DNA of 41,427 nucleotides from Nanobdellota archaeon (GTDB taxonomy: Archaea > Nanobdellota > Nanobdellia > Woesearchaeales > WJIZ01): positions 1-41,427 of the forward strand of contig JAGLMD010000011.1 of assembly GCA_023140175.1 (NCBI GenBank), written 5' to 3'. How positions within the stretch are numbered: the stretch's first letter is position 1; each line of letters begins with the position of its first letter. Both the position numbers and the translations under genes were made by a program. The notes beneath the pieces were generated by a model, which saw only the letters and a list, made by a program, of their open reading frames with translations, ran no database searches and had not been told where the DNA came from. Of the stretch, positions 23,655 to 32,900 are shown piece after piece.

Positions 23655-24254
23655 TTATAATTCTATTAATTTATTCCTTATTTCAAGGCAGTCTTTCAGA
23701 AACTTTTCTTTTAATTCTTTTGGAAGGCCTTTATAGGCCTGCATAATCTTTGCATAATAAGTGTCAGCTTCCTGCTTTTCTTTGGCTTCTATGTGTTTGC
23801 CTGCTTTATTTATGAGTTCTCTTATCTGTTCTTCAGGATATTCTTTCTTTCTGGCTTCTTTTTCATCTTCGCCTTTCTTTTGTTCCTTATTTAGTTCTCC
23901 TCTGAGCTCATTTCTTAGTTCTTCTCTATCTATCTCTTTTTTATTCTCTATAGCTCCGCTTAATTCCTCTTCCAGCCCCTCTATATTTATTTCCACATTT
24001 TTCTTTTCTATTTTTATGCCATTTTCTATTTTTGTCGATTCAATCTCTTTTTCAACATCGTCCAATAATTGTTCCACTTTCATGTTACTCTCTTTTTCAT
24101 TTGTTATTTCTGCAATTCTAATCTTCGATGGAATGTTCATTATTTTCATTTCTGCAATCTTAACATTAATGCCTTTTTTTCTCATTTGGCTTATTTCATT
24201 CTTAAGCTCTTTTAGTTTACTGTTCAACTCATCGCTAATGTTTGTTCCTTCCAT
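23655..24254 (-). CDS. Coiled-coil protein with C-terminal helical 'YAKIMQAYKGLP' domain
   Basis: 199 aa, soluble and highly charged. The N-terminal half is coiled coil (SDELNSKLKELKNEISQMRK). The last ~60 residues, EEQIRELINKAGKHIEAKEK followed by a YYAKIMQAYKGLPKELK segment, form a three-helix hairpin-like domain. The C-terminus of the HerA-type ATPase at 24256 is almost identical (about 5 differences in 59), and a divergent copy is at the N-terminus of the KaiC ATPase at 35991. It starts 1 nt after the ATPase gene's stop. It probably arose by copying the ATPase's tail, and may compete for or extend the same docking partner. Confidence 0.7.
   Translation of the reverse strand: MEGTNISDELNSKLKELKNEISQMRKKGINVKIAEMKIMNIPSKIRIAEITNEKESNMKVEQLLDDVEKEIESTKIENGIKIEKKNVEINIEGLEEELSGAIENKKEIDREELRNELRGELNKEQKKGEDEKEARKKEYPEEQIRELINKAGKHIEAKEKQEADTYYAKIMQAYKGLPKELKEKFLKDCLEIRNKLIEL
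23665..23836 (-). repeat. ~170-bp duplicated 3' segment (second copy 24266-24441)
   Basis: The 3' end of the 23655 gene and the 3' end of the ATPase gene share long runs of exact sequence, such as tttggaaggcctttataggc and tgcctgctttatttatgagt. By eye there are only about 15-20 differences over ~170 bp, many of them silent. This indicates a recent tandem copy or ongoing gene conversion between neighbours about 600 bp apart. Confidence 0.75.
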
Positions 24255-24255
24255 T

Positions 24256-27200
24256 TTATGATAGTTTTGTTAATTTATTCCTTATTTCAAGACAGTCTTT
24301 CAAGAACTTTTTCTTGAGCTCTTTTGGAAGGCCTTTATAGGCCTGCATAATCTTTGCATAATAAGTGTTAGCTTCATACTTTTCTTTGGCTTCTATATGT
24401 TTGCCTGCTTTATTTATGAGTTCCCTTATCTGTTCTTCTGTTGTTTCTTTAACCTGTTCTTTCTCATTTTCCTTCTCTTTCTTATCATTGTTTTCTACTG
24501 CTTCTTTTTCTTTTTTTCCTTCTTCTAATCTTTCTTCTCTATTTTCTTCTAATCCTCCTTCTTTATTTTTGATTTCCTCTTTCTTTTCATCATCATCATC
24601 ATCATCATCCGCTTCATCTTTTTTTTTGCTGCTGTCCTTTAACTCTTTTTCCGGCCCTTCTACATTTGTTGATGCTTTATTGTCTTCACTACTATTTAAT
24701 TCTTTTTTAAGTTCTTCTATATTTGCTAATCTTATTTTTCTTTCTTTTGGTTTTTTTCCTAGTTTATCCCATTGTTTATCTACTCTCGGCTTTAGGCCTT
24801 CAATATAAATATCCACCATATTGAAGTTTCCAGATTTTACTTTGTCTTTCGCAAGTTTTAATTCTAATTCCAGATCAAATGTATCTATGCCTTCTTCTTT
24901 CAGCTGTTCTAATTCATATTCTATATCTGCTATTGTTTTATTATATTTATTATAATCTTCTAATTCCTTGTCACTTAGCCTTTCCAGGCTATGCAGAACA
25001 GGCCTGAATGTCACGAAATATGGTTTTCCTTTGTTATAAGCAGCGTTTTCTATTACGCCTGTTCCTATAGCTGCTTTTACCACTGATTTTAGTATATCTT
25101 CCCCATACTCTTCTTTTATCCTGTTGAGGTCTCCTTCGTCTCTTGTCCTCATTTGTATTTCTGTATTGATGTTACCCAGAACCTCGGATGGAAAGTCACT
25201 TAGGACCTGGCTTATCAGGATCAAACCAACGCCCCATTTTCTGAATTCTCTTGTAGCTCTTTCAACATGGATGAATACTTTGCCGGAACCACCAAATTTA
25301 GGCAATAGTGTATGGATACCATCATAGACCAGCAAATACTTTAATTGGGCTGATTCCGGCAGATTAGCTTTGAACACTTCTCTTATGGTGTTTGCGACAA
25401 ATAGCTCTGTATCTTCTGTTCTGAGCTTATTTGTTACAAAAATATTTATCTCGCCTGGTTTTGCATACTTCTTGAAGTCTATGATCTCTCTTCCATCATT
25501 TACTCTATGGACATTACCATTGAATGCCCTGGCCTGGGCTTTCTTCATACCAAATTTTGGGTAGAGATCTAAGAGTTTCTTGTCTTTACATTTTCTTAGG
25601 AATCCTGTCCAGTTTGCTGTTGGATCGAAGACAATGACAGAAACATCCCTTGATAATGCTTCTTCAACAAGAACCTCTGCACCTACAGATTTACCTGAAC
25701 CAGATGTACCTGCTATCAATGTATGGATCTGGAACTTGTCCAAATCAAAATAAGTCTTTATGCTTGTATTGGGTATATTGCCTATGAATGCTGATCTGGG
25801 CCCTTCTTTGGGCAAATCTGTTATATTCATCTCAATTTTATATCTCTCTTTCTCGGCTTTTTTCTTTTTGTACCAAAAGAACAGGAAAATACCAAGTGCT
25901 GTTACTGCTATTATGAGCAGCAGGAGCCATAGCGGGATTATTCCGAATATTGAATATTTGTAAAATGGCCTGAGAATATTGAAGACTGCTGTATGCTTTG
26001 AACTGAATTCAAGATATTCTGCTTCCACACTTAAGATGTGTTCGCCTAATTCAAAATCATCGGGTATTGTAAAACTCTTGAGCAGAGAGAAAGATGTCTG
26101 AACTATAACCTCATCAGTATCAATCAGGTATTGTTTTCCTGTTCTTTCATTGGTTATTTTATGTATTAATTTAATGTCATACTCTTCTTCTCTTAATAAA
26201 TTCTGAATATCTACCCTGTATCTTAATTTGTTGCCTGTATAGACTGTATCATCTAATACTTTTAATTCTATCAGAAGCCCCTCTATTGGCAATTTGTCTT
26301 TCTTATAGAGCATGATGATTATTGGAATTTCTGCTTCTATATCTCCGGATATTACTAATTTGCCTTCATAAACACCAGGTTCACCCCTGCCTAATAAAGT
26401 TACTATGAACTCTCCTGTAGAGTCGGGACCTAGGGTCATGGATGTTTTTTCTAATTCTATTAAAGGAATGACTTCTCCTTCTATTGTCATTCTTACATTA
26501 ACTTCAGTAGTTCTGAAGTTGATTATTGATATCGGTACATTTAGAAATGAGCCTATACGCAGTTTTTTAACGATCTTGTCAATAGGGAGCTGGTGTTCTG
26601 CGAATTTCTCGACTACTTTTACAGGAGAAGGCCTTTCTATCCTTGCAGGGCCAATCCCCGGACCTATGCCAGTACCCGTTCCTGTGCCATCTGATGTTCC
26701 TGCCCCTGTGCCAGTACCGGGCACAATTTCTACATCGGTAATATTCATTGTAATATTATGAAATGTGGTATTTCCCGGCCCTATTCTTACTTCAGCTATG
26801 TAATTGTCATATCCAGATTTTATAGCTACGAGATTATGTATGCCTGAAGGTATGTTGAGGAAATATTCCCCAATAGAATTTGTGGTTGCAGTCTGGCCTG
26901 CAACACTAACTGTGGCATTTTCAAGTAAAATATTGTTTGCATCCATAACAATTCCTGCTATAGAGCCGTTATCTTCTGTTATGTTATATTCGAATATACC
27001 CATGGAGATATTGTGAATAGTGATGTTATTAGCACTAATATTTATTTCTCCTATGTAGTTGTCATATCTTGTTTTTGTTGCGACAATATTATGGGTTCCC
27101 TCTAAGATAACTAAAGTATACTCGCCAGTTTCATTTGTTATTCTTATAACGCCTCCTGCGCTTACTGTTACATTAGCTAAAGGCAGCATGGTTATGTTAT

Positions 27201-28485
27201 CCAGCACAATACCCTGTACTGTCCCGTTTAAGAATTTAGTCACTTCAACTGCCATTGTTATGTTATGCTGTGTAATATTGTTTGCTATTATCGTGATATT
27301 TTCTGTATAAGTTTCATATCCATCTCTTTTTGCTACAATATTATGGGTTCCCTCTAAGATAACTAAAGTATACTCGCCAGTTTCATTTGTTATTCTTATA
27401 ACTCCTCCTGCGCTTACTGTTACATTAGCTAAAGGCAGCATGGTTATGTTATCAAACACAAAGCCATGTACTGTTCCGTTCTCTAAATATGGCTTTAGGG
27501 GCACCATAGAAAAATTATATTCATAAGACTTACCTATCGAGATATTAACTGCACCTATATGCGGCTCATAACCTTCCTTGATTCCGGCAACATACTGATA
27601 ACCAAATGGTACAGTAAAATTATAGAATCCATTTTCGTCGGTATTATTCATCGCAGTATATAGGTAGATTGAGACATTCCCTATAGGAAGATTAGTGTTG
27701 TTGTTAGTGGCGTATCCTGTAACATAGCCGTCACCAATTATACCATAGCCCAAGCCAGCCGGGCACACTTCATATGGATCTACCATGAAATAATACATAG
27801 GGGATGTATTATTTTTCACAGGCAATATTAATTGATAATTAGAGTCTTCCCCCTCATGGAATCCTTTTGTACCCATTCTTGCTGTCTTTGTAGCAAAAAT
27901 CAGTGTTCCTACTACATCTTTCAAAATAACTAAATTATAAGGGGTTGTAGGATTAGAATTTCCATACTGTCTTGTATATGTGCCCGGAGCCCATATTGTT
28001 CTTTCTCCTAAATTGATGGATATATTCTCAGTAAATACATTCTTGGCTGAGTCCTGTTCAGTGCCTGTATAATTGAGGTAATTATCTACATCTTCCGGAC
28101 TAGCTGCAACAACACTATCCCAAAATATCTCATCAGATTGCTTTGTGCTTGCATATACTTCGTTTTCGTCTTCGCCCATACAGGGAAACAATAAATGCTT
28201 TTGAACAACCGCATCATCTGTACAGGGTTTGGGTATGTCTGATAAGCTGCCGCTATAATTGAAAACCATAATAGCCATACCGTAATAGCCTCCCCAAGCA
28301 TAAGTACACTCCTGGCGGTCTATTATTATTTCAGTAATAGTTCCGGAACCAGCATTTAGTACAGTATAGCCGATATAGTATGTTGTCTTTATCAATCCAA
28401 ATGCCGCGATGATCAATAAAGCTAAAACTAATAAGAGGTAGACAGTTCTATTATCAATCCAGCTTTTTTTCCTTCTCTTTTCCAT
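24256..28485 (-). CDS. Transmembrane HerA/FtsK-like ATPase fused to extracellular carboxypeptidase-regulatory-like domains
   Basis: I take ATG 28485 (MEKRRKKSWIDNRTVYLLL) over the TTG at 28512. TM1 lies at ~13-32. An extracytoplasmic part follows with a novel N-terminal region and four carboxypeptidase-regulatory/PEGA-like repeats (G.V.G...D....LPLANVTVSAGGV...GEYTLVI..G.HNIVA...Y), an SDGTGTGTG linker and further beta-domains. TM2 lies at ~843-870. Then comes a cytosolic HerA/FtsK-type P-loop domain: Walker A AGTSGSGKSVGAEVL (~922), IVFDPTANWTGFL, a Walker-B-like LLVYDGIHTLL (with DG where DE is usual), and sensor LILISQVLSDFPSEV. A charged linker with seven consecutive Asp and the helical YAKIMQAYKGLP domain close it. 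It may pump or remodel surface components, and the substrate is unknown. Confidence 0.8.
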   Translation of the reverse strand: MEKRRKKSWIDNRTVYLLLVLALLIIAAFGLIKTTYYIGYTVLNAGSGTITEIIIDRQECTYAWGGYYGMAIMVFNYSGSLSDIPKPCTDDAVVQKHLLFPCMGEDENEVYASTKQSDEIFWDSVVAASPEDVDNYLNYTGTEQDSAKNVFTENISINLGERTIWAPGTYTRQYGNSNPTTPYNLVILKDVVGTLIFATKTARMGTKGFHEGEDSNYQLILPVKNNTSPMYYFMVDPYEVCPAGLGYGIIGDGYVTGYATNNNTNLPIGNVSIYLYTAMNNTDENGFYNFTVPFGYQYVAGIKEGYEPHIGAVNISIGKSYEYNFSMVPLKPYLENGTVHGFVFDNITMLPLANVTVSAGGVIRITNETGEYTLVILEGTHNIVAKRDGYETYTENITIIANNITQHNITMAVEVTKFLNGTVQGIVLDNITMLPLANVTVSAGGVIRITNETGEYTLVILEGTHNIVATKTRYDNYIGEINISANNITIHNISMGIFEYNITEDNGSIAGIVMDANNILLENATVSVAGQTATTNSIGEYFLNIPSGIHNLVAIKSGYDNYIAEVRIGPGNTTFHNITMNITDVEIVPGTGTGAGTSDGTGTGTGIGPGIGPARIERPSPVKVVEKFAEHQLPIDKIVKKLRIGSFLNVPISIINFRTTEVNVRMTIEGEVIPLIELEKTSMTLGPDSTGEFIVTLLGRGEPGVYEGKLVISGDIEAEIPIIIMLYKKDKLPIEGLLIELKVLDDTVYTGNKLRYRVDIQNLLREEEYDIKLIHKITNERTGKQYLIDTDEVIVQTSFSLLKSFTIPDDFELGEHILSVEAEYLEFSSKHTAVFNILRPFYKYSIFGIIPLWLLLLIIAVTALGIFLFFWYKKKKAEKERYKIEMNITDLPKEGPRSAFIGNIPNTSIKTYFDLDKFQIHTLIAGTSGSGKSVGAEVLVEEALSRDVSVIVFDPTANWTGFLRKCKDKKLLDLYPKFGMKKAQARAFNGNVHRVNDGREIIDFKKYAKPGEINIFVTNKLRTEDTELFVANTIREVFKANLPESAQLKYLLVYDGIHTLLPKFGGSGKVFIHVERATREFRKWGVGLILISQVLSDFPSEVLGNINTEIQMRTRDEGDLNRIKEEYGEDILKSVVKAAIGTGVIENAAYNKGKPYFVTFRPVLHSLERLSDKELEDYNKYNKTIADIEYELEQLKEEGIDTFDLELELKLAKDKVKSGNFNMVDIYIEGLKPRVDKQWDKLGKKPKERKIRLANIEELKKELNSSEDNKASTNVEGPEKELKDSSKKKDEADDDDDDDEKKEEIKNKEGGLEENREERLEEGKKEKEAVENNDKKEKENEKEQVKETTEEQIRELINKAGKHIEAKEKYEANTYYAKIMQAYKGLPKELKKKFLKDCLEIRNKLTKLS
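27083..27453 (-). repeat. 119-bp direct repeat inside the ATPase gene (27083-27201 and 27335-27453)
   Basis: Two 119-bp segments, offset by exactly 252 bp (84 codons), differ at a single silent base (GGC versus GGA). They encode the NITMLPLANVTVSAGGVIRI part of two adjacent carboxypeptidase-regulatory repeats. This level of identity implies a very recent duplication or homogenisation and a hotspot for repeat-number change. Confidence 0.9.
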
Positions 28486-28529
28486 TTTTTTATGTTTCTG
28501 ACATATTAGCAACTTCGTTGTTTAGTGTC

Positions 28530-29963
28530 CTAAAAATCCGCCTGTACGGGATTTTTATGATTTCCTTTTTGTTTTTTTGTGGTCTTCTTGATCCTTTCCA
28601 TCTTATTTCTTAAAACTGACATGTTTTCATTAATTTTGATTAGTCTTTCCTGATGCTTACTTAATGCAGTCCTGTATGTTTCTTTGTCAATCACCCTCTT
28701 AACAAAATATTCTAATTGATTTTTCTTTATTAAGCTGGTAATAACATTTTTTTCTTTTTCAAGAGTATTAACTTTTCCTGTGTAGAGCTTTATCAGTGTG
28801 TACCTGGCTGTTCTATTGTATAAGAGAGTCAATAATATTCCAGAAGAGATAATTATAAGTATTAATAAAGGGTCATTTACAATAGTCCTGATTAAGTTAA
28901 TCCTGATTCTTTCTGCGGAGAACGTCCCAAAAAGTAATGACTGGGCCTCTAATCTATTTAGCCGGCCATAACTTTCCTGTATTAAATCCTGTGCGTTTTC
29001 ATAATTTTCGTTGTCAAACTCCTGAACAGCAAGATAAATCGTATGATTAACATCATCGATGCCTTCAAGATACTGAAGCTGCCCTAATTTAGTTTTCGTT
29101 ATGGAAATTACTTCTTCTGTATTATTGATTATTTCCGATAAATATTCAATTTCACTGTTTATTAAAGACATAATTTCATAATCCCGATTAGATAGTGCAT
29201 TAATAGCTTCTAATCTTAAATCATTAATTCTGATGGTTTTTCTGCCTTTTTTCTGCAATTTGCCTATTTCATCATAGATCTTCAGAAGAGTATTTATTGA
29301 ATTATTTATGTTTTCAAATTCGTTGGCAATCTGAATTATATAGCTATAGTCTTCCTTTTTGCGTGCTTTTTTAATTTCATCTGCAATCTCCCGTATCAAG
29401 GCAGACTCTATGCCTCTCTCTATTTGTATTTTGTCTAATTCTTCAAGATTCTTTTCAAGTTGAATGGTGCTGTTCAAGATAACAGCATCAAGTTTTGCTG
29501 TTATTTTTTTTAATTGCTCTTCGGCACCGTCAAAGTTTCCTATTTCAAGCTCTTTAACAGCAGAATTAAGCACGCTTTCTTCGGTGCTAAGGTTGAGGCC
29601 TATTTTCCTCAATTCATTTATTTTTGTCCTGGTTTTGCTGATAGCAGTAAAGATATTATTGGCCTCTTTATTGATTCTATCAATACTTAGTGTAATCTCT
29701 TTTACTTTGTTATAGTCTCCAGATTTTAAGCTAACTTCTCCCCGATTTAATAAATTAAAGGCTATCTTAATTGACATTCCTTTATTGATAATCTCTATTG
29801 TTTCATCTTTTACATTGTAAAAACTCTCTGCTATTGACTCATTTGTTTTGAAATCCAGCCTCGCGGAAAATACGCTTGGCAAATAAGACAGCAAAAACAA
29901 TATGATTACTAAGAATATTGCTCTTGATACTGCCCTTATCCTGATTTTATTTTGTTCTTTCAT
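28530..29963 (-). CDS. Secreted helical, single-TM membrane protein with 'LEKEE-Q-YF' cytosolic domain (paralogue of 14777)
   Basis: I use ATG 29963 (MKEQNKIRIRAVSRAIFL), which overlaps the giant gene's end by 17 nt. The protein is 477 aa. It has a signal peptide or TM at ~12-34, then an extracytoplasmic helical region with repeated units (EIEIGNFDGAEEQLKKI-like; NRDYEIMSLINSEIEYLSEI). TM2 lies at ~363-385 (DPLLILIIISSGILLTLL). The cytosolic LEKEKNVITSLIKKNQLEYF ... HQERLIKINEN domain is shared with 14777, 16138 and 29947. Its position directly after a giant protein matches 14777 after 16138. It is presumably the dedicated membrane partner of the 1738-aa protein. Confidence 0.75.
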   Translation of the reverse strand: MKEQNKIRIRAVSRAIFLVIILFLLSYLPSVFSARLDFKTNESIAESFYNVKDETIEIINKGMSIKIAFNLLNRGEVSLKSGDYNKVKEITLSIDRINKEANNIFTAISKTRTKINELRKIGLNLSTEESVLNSAVKELEIGNFDGAEEQLKKITAKLDAVILNSTIQLEKNLEELDKIQIERGIESALIREIADEIKKARKKEDYSYIIQIANEFENINNSINTLLKIYDEIGKLQKKGRKTIRINDLRLEAINALSNRDYEIMSLINSEIEYLSEIINNTEEVISITKTKLGQLQYLEGIDDVNHTIYLAVQEFDNENYENAQDLIQESYGRLNRLEAQSLLFGTFSAERIRINLIRTIVNDPLLILIIISSGILLTLLYNRTARYTLIKLYTGKVNTLEKEKNVITSLIKKNQLEYFVKRVIDKETYRTALSKHQERLIKINENMSVLRNKMERIKKTTKKQKGNHKNPVQADF

Positions 29964-32900
29964 TTTGAAATTTTGATAAATAAATATCCAGTACATTTAT
30001 GATGCCCTCTTTTGTTTTTTCATTAGCTATATCCTCTGCCAGCCCCTTATTCTCAAAAACATGCTCTATCCACTTACTAAAGTCATTTTTTTCTTCGTTA
30101 ACATGCCATGTAAATGTATCATTATCTATGTCTTTTAGGGCATTGTATAACTCGTCCAGGCTCTTTATGAACTTCTCGTTATGCATATAGAAAAAGAGCA
30201 TCGGATCTGTGATGATCTTCATTGGAACATTTTCTTTTTCTTCTATATCCAGGCCAATTTTTTCTAGTTTCTGCTTTACCTCTACATGTCTTTTCTTGAA
30301 TTCATAAAACATCTTTCTGTATGCTTCTTTATCAATCAGCCTTTTTTCGTAATACTTTATTTGCAGGTCTTCCATTATATTCATCAGTTCCTTTGCTTCA
30401 GATCTTAAGGCATCATTCTTTTCTTTCTTTAATAGCGCACTTTGTTTCATCCTCAACTCAATGAGTTTATAGTGTATCTCTGCTATCCTCTTCCTGTATT
30501 TATCCATATATGACTTATATAGGCCAGTGCCAATAATTCTATCAATGAAATAATTTGTTTGTGTTTGCCTTATTGAATTCATAATTGCTTCTTCTCCCGC
30601 CTTCAGATCTCTTATTTTAGTAGAGATCCTGCTGCTTTCTGTAGACTTATGGGCGATTATGCCGCTGCCAGAAAGTAATATTAATGCTGCTATCGATAAT
30701 AGCCAATGCTCTTTTAAGAAATTCCTGACTCTTGCAAATTGTTCAATTGATTTTTGGACACTAATGCTCAATTCAGCTTCTTTTAATCTCTCAACAGCCC
30801 TATTGAAATTGCCCCTTTCAAACGCACCTATCGCTAATTCCAGTATTCTTTCAGCTATGCCGGTATCATAACCTTCTTCTCTTGATTTATTGATTGTGTC
30901 TTTAAGGAACAATATCCCATTATACGCATCATAAGCATTTTCCTGTAATACTTTCAGTTCGTTACAGAATTCCTTCACTTTTTTGTAATCCTTGCTATAC
31001 TTTGCAAGTTTTGCCTTATTGATAATTTTTTTGAATACGATAATATTAAAATTCTTTTCTTCCATATCATCCATACTTTCTTCAAATTCATATAAACAGA
31101 TTATATCTTCTTCGCTTACTTCATGAATTATCAAGTTGATTCTTTTACTATCTTTAATTGATTTATATGAGCCTGTTTTGGATGCTGCTTCATTCATCTC
31201 TTTACCGTTAGCAGTAACTAATAACTCTAATTCGTGCCTGCTTTCTTTCATATATCCCGGTATGTCAATAACAACCATGAATTTCTTAATGCTGCCGTAA
31301 CTAATGCTCCTTTTGATATCAGGCTGAATAGTGATATACCCAGTCTTAAATCCTTTTATCTCCAGCTCAATATTATCAAGTAATGTTCCGCTTCTATCGT
31401 TAATGACCTCAACCACAAAGCTTTTCTTTGTTCCTCTCATGACTTCGATTTCATCTGGTGCAACTATTGATAATTTATAGTCGGGTGCGGCATATCTCAC
31501 TATACCTCCTATTCCTCCTCCACCACCTGTGCTACTTTCACCACCTCCACTTCCACCTCCTCCAGGGGTAACAGGGGTGCTGCTTGTACCGGGTTTATTT
31601 ATACTGATATATTTTATATCGCTGCTATAACTTCCACTGCCTGAATTAGCCCGCACTTCAATCCGGGCTGAGGAAGTTAATTCAGCATCAGGCAAAACAC
31701 TCACAATGAGGCTGTGATAAACACTCTCGCCAGCAGCAAGTGAGCTAAAGCTCATATTGAGGGAGTTTCTAGTGATAAAATCAGAAGGTATGGTCCAATT
31801 AGATGTTATATTATAAGCTGCTGCCCCTCCTACATTCATAATTCGTGAAGTTAAATTTATACCTATCTGGCCCTGCTCTACTGAGGCATCATACTCATAG
31901 ATATAAGCAAATAGATTAGCTGAGGTATCAGATGAAACTACTATAGTTGTTTCTGTTAAGGAAGAAGAAGGAACTGCACTGGAATTTGCTGCGTCGATTG
32001 TTATGTCAATCTCGTATTGTCCATCTAATCCAGGCGCTACAGCACTTACTATAATACTTTTTGTACTTCCTGCTGCCACATCAAATGGTTCGGTTTCATT
32101 ATATCCTACTGCAGGTTGATTTGCCGGATTAGAAAGATCAAATCTTAGCGCATAATCTCCTGTATTATTTATTGTCAATGTTCCCAATGTAACTACCTGG
32201 CTTGGCTGAGCTCCCTGGGGTATAAATGCTGCAGGAGTTCTGTTCCAGGTCCAATCATAAAATGCCTCTATGGTTGTATTTGCACTGACATTAATATTTC
32301 CAGAACTGTCATTTGCCCAGATTCTGAATATCCAATTGTTTTCTGTATCTGGTGTGAAATTACCTACAAAGAGTCCGCTGGAGTTTCTCATTGTTCCATT
32401 GTTCCATTCACTTGCGTTTGTTTCTTTATATTGTAAAATTGCTGCGCTTATTCCATATCTATCGCTGACATTAGCAGTTACATTAATTGTCCTGTTTGGA
32501 TCAATATCATCTAAACTTGCTGGTGTATAGGTTATATTTTTTATATTGGGCAAGATTGTGTCATTAATTGTGAAATTAAATGTAGGTGTATAATTCCAAT
32601 TACCCACAGAATCATTCATAAAGAAAGAATAATACTTTGTGCCTAAATTATTTACTTCCCATGTGTGATTGTATAATCCTGTTGATGCCAGTGCCATTGT
32701 ATGGTTGCTGCCATTGTAAAATATCAAAACACTCTCTACATTCGTTAAAGCATCACTAACATTAATTGTTATTATCTGTGCTTTATTGCCGCTTAGAGGA
32801 TCTTCTAATTCACTTATGTCCTGGTATCCTGGAGGGGATAAATCAATTATAAACTGGATTCTATTTGAGACATTAGAATTACCTAAACTATCATTTGCAA

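Noticed and set aside
23270-23660. Extra copies of the AATGTTCGG operator word at the starts of 23286 and 22203
   Set aside because: The match (AAAATGTTCGGA) is simply the ATG-TTC-GGA codons of the shared Met-Phe-Gly leader. It is not palindromic and not beside a TATA box.
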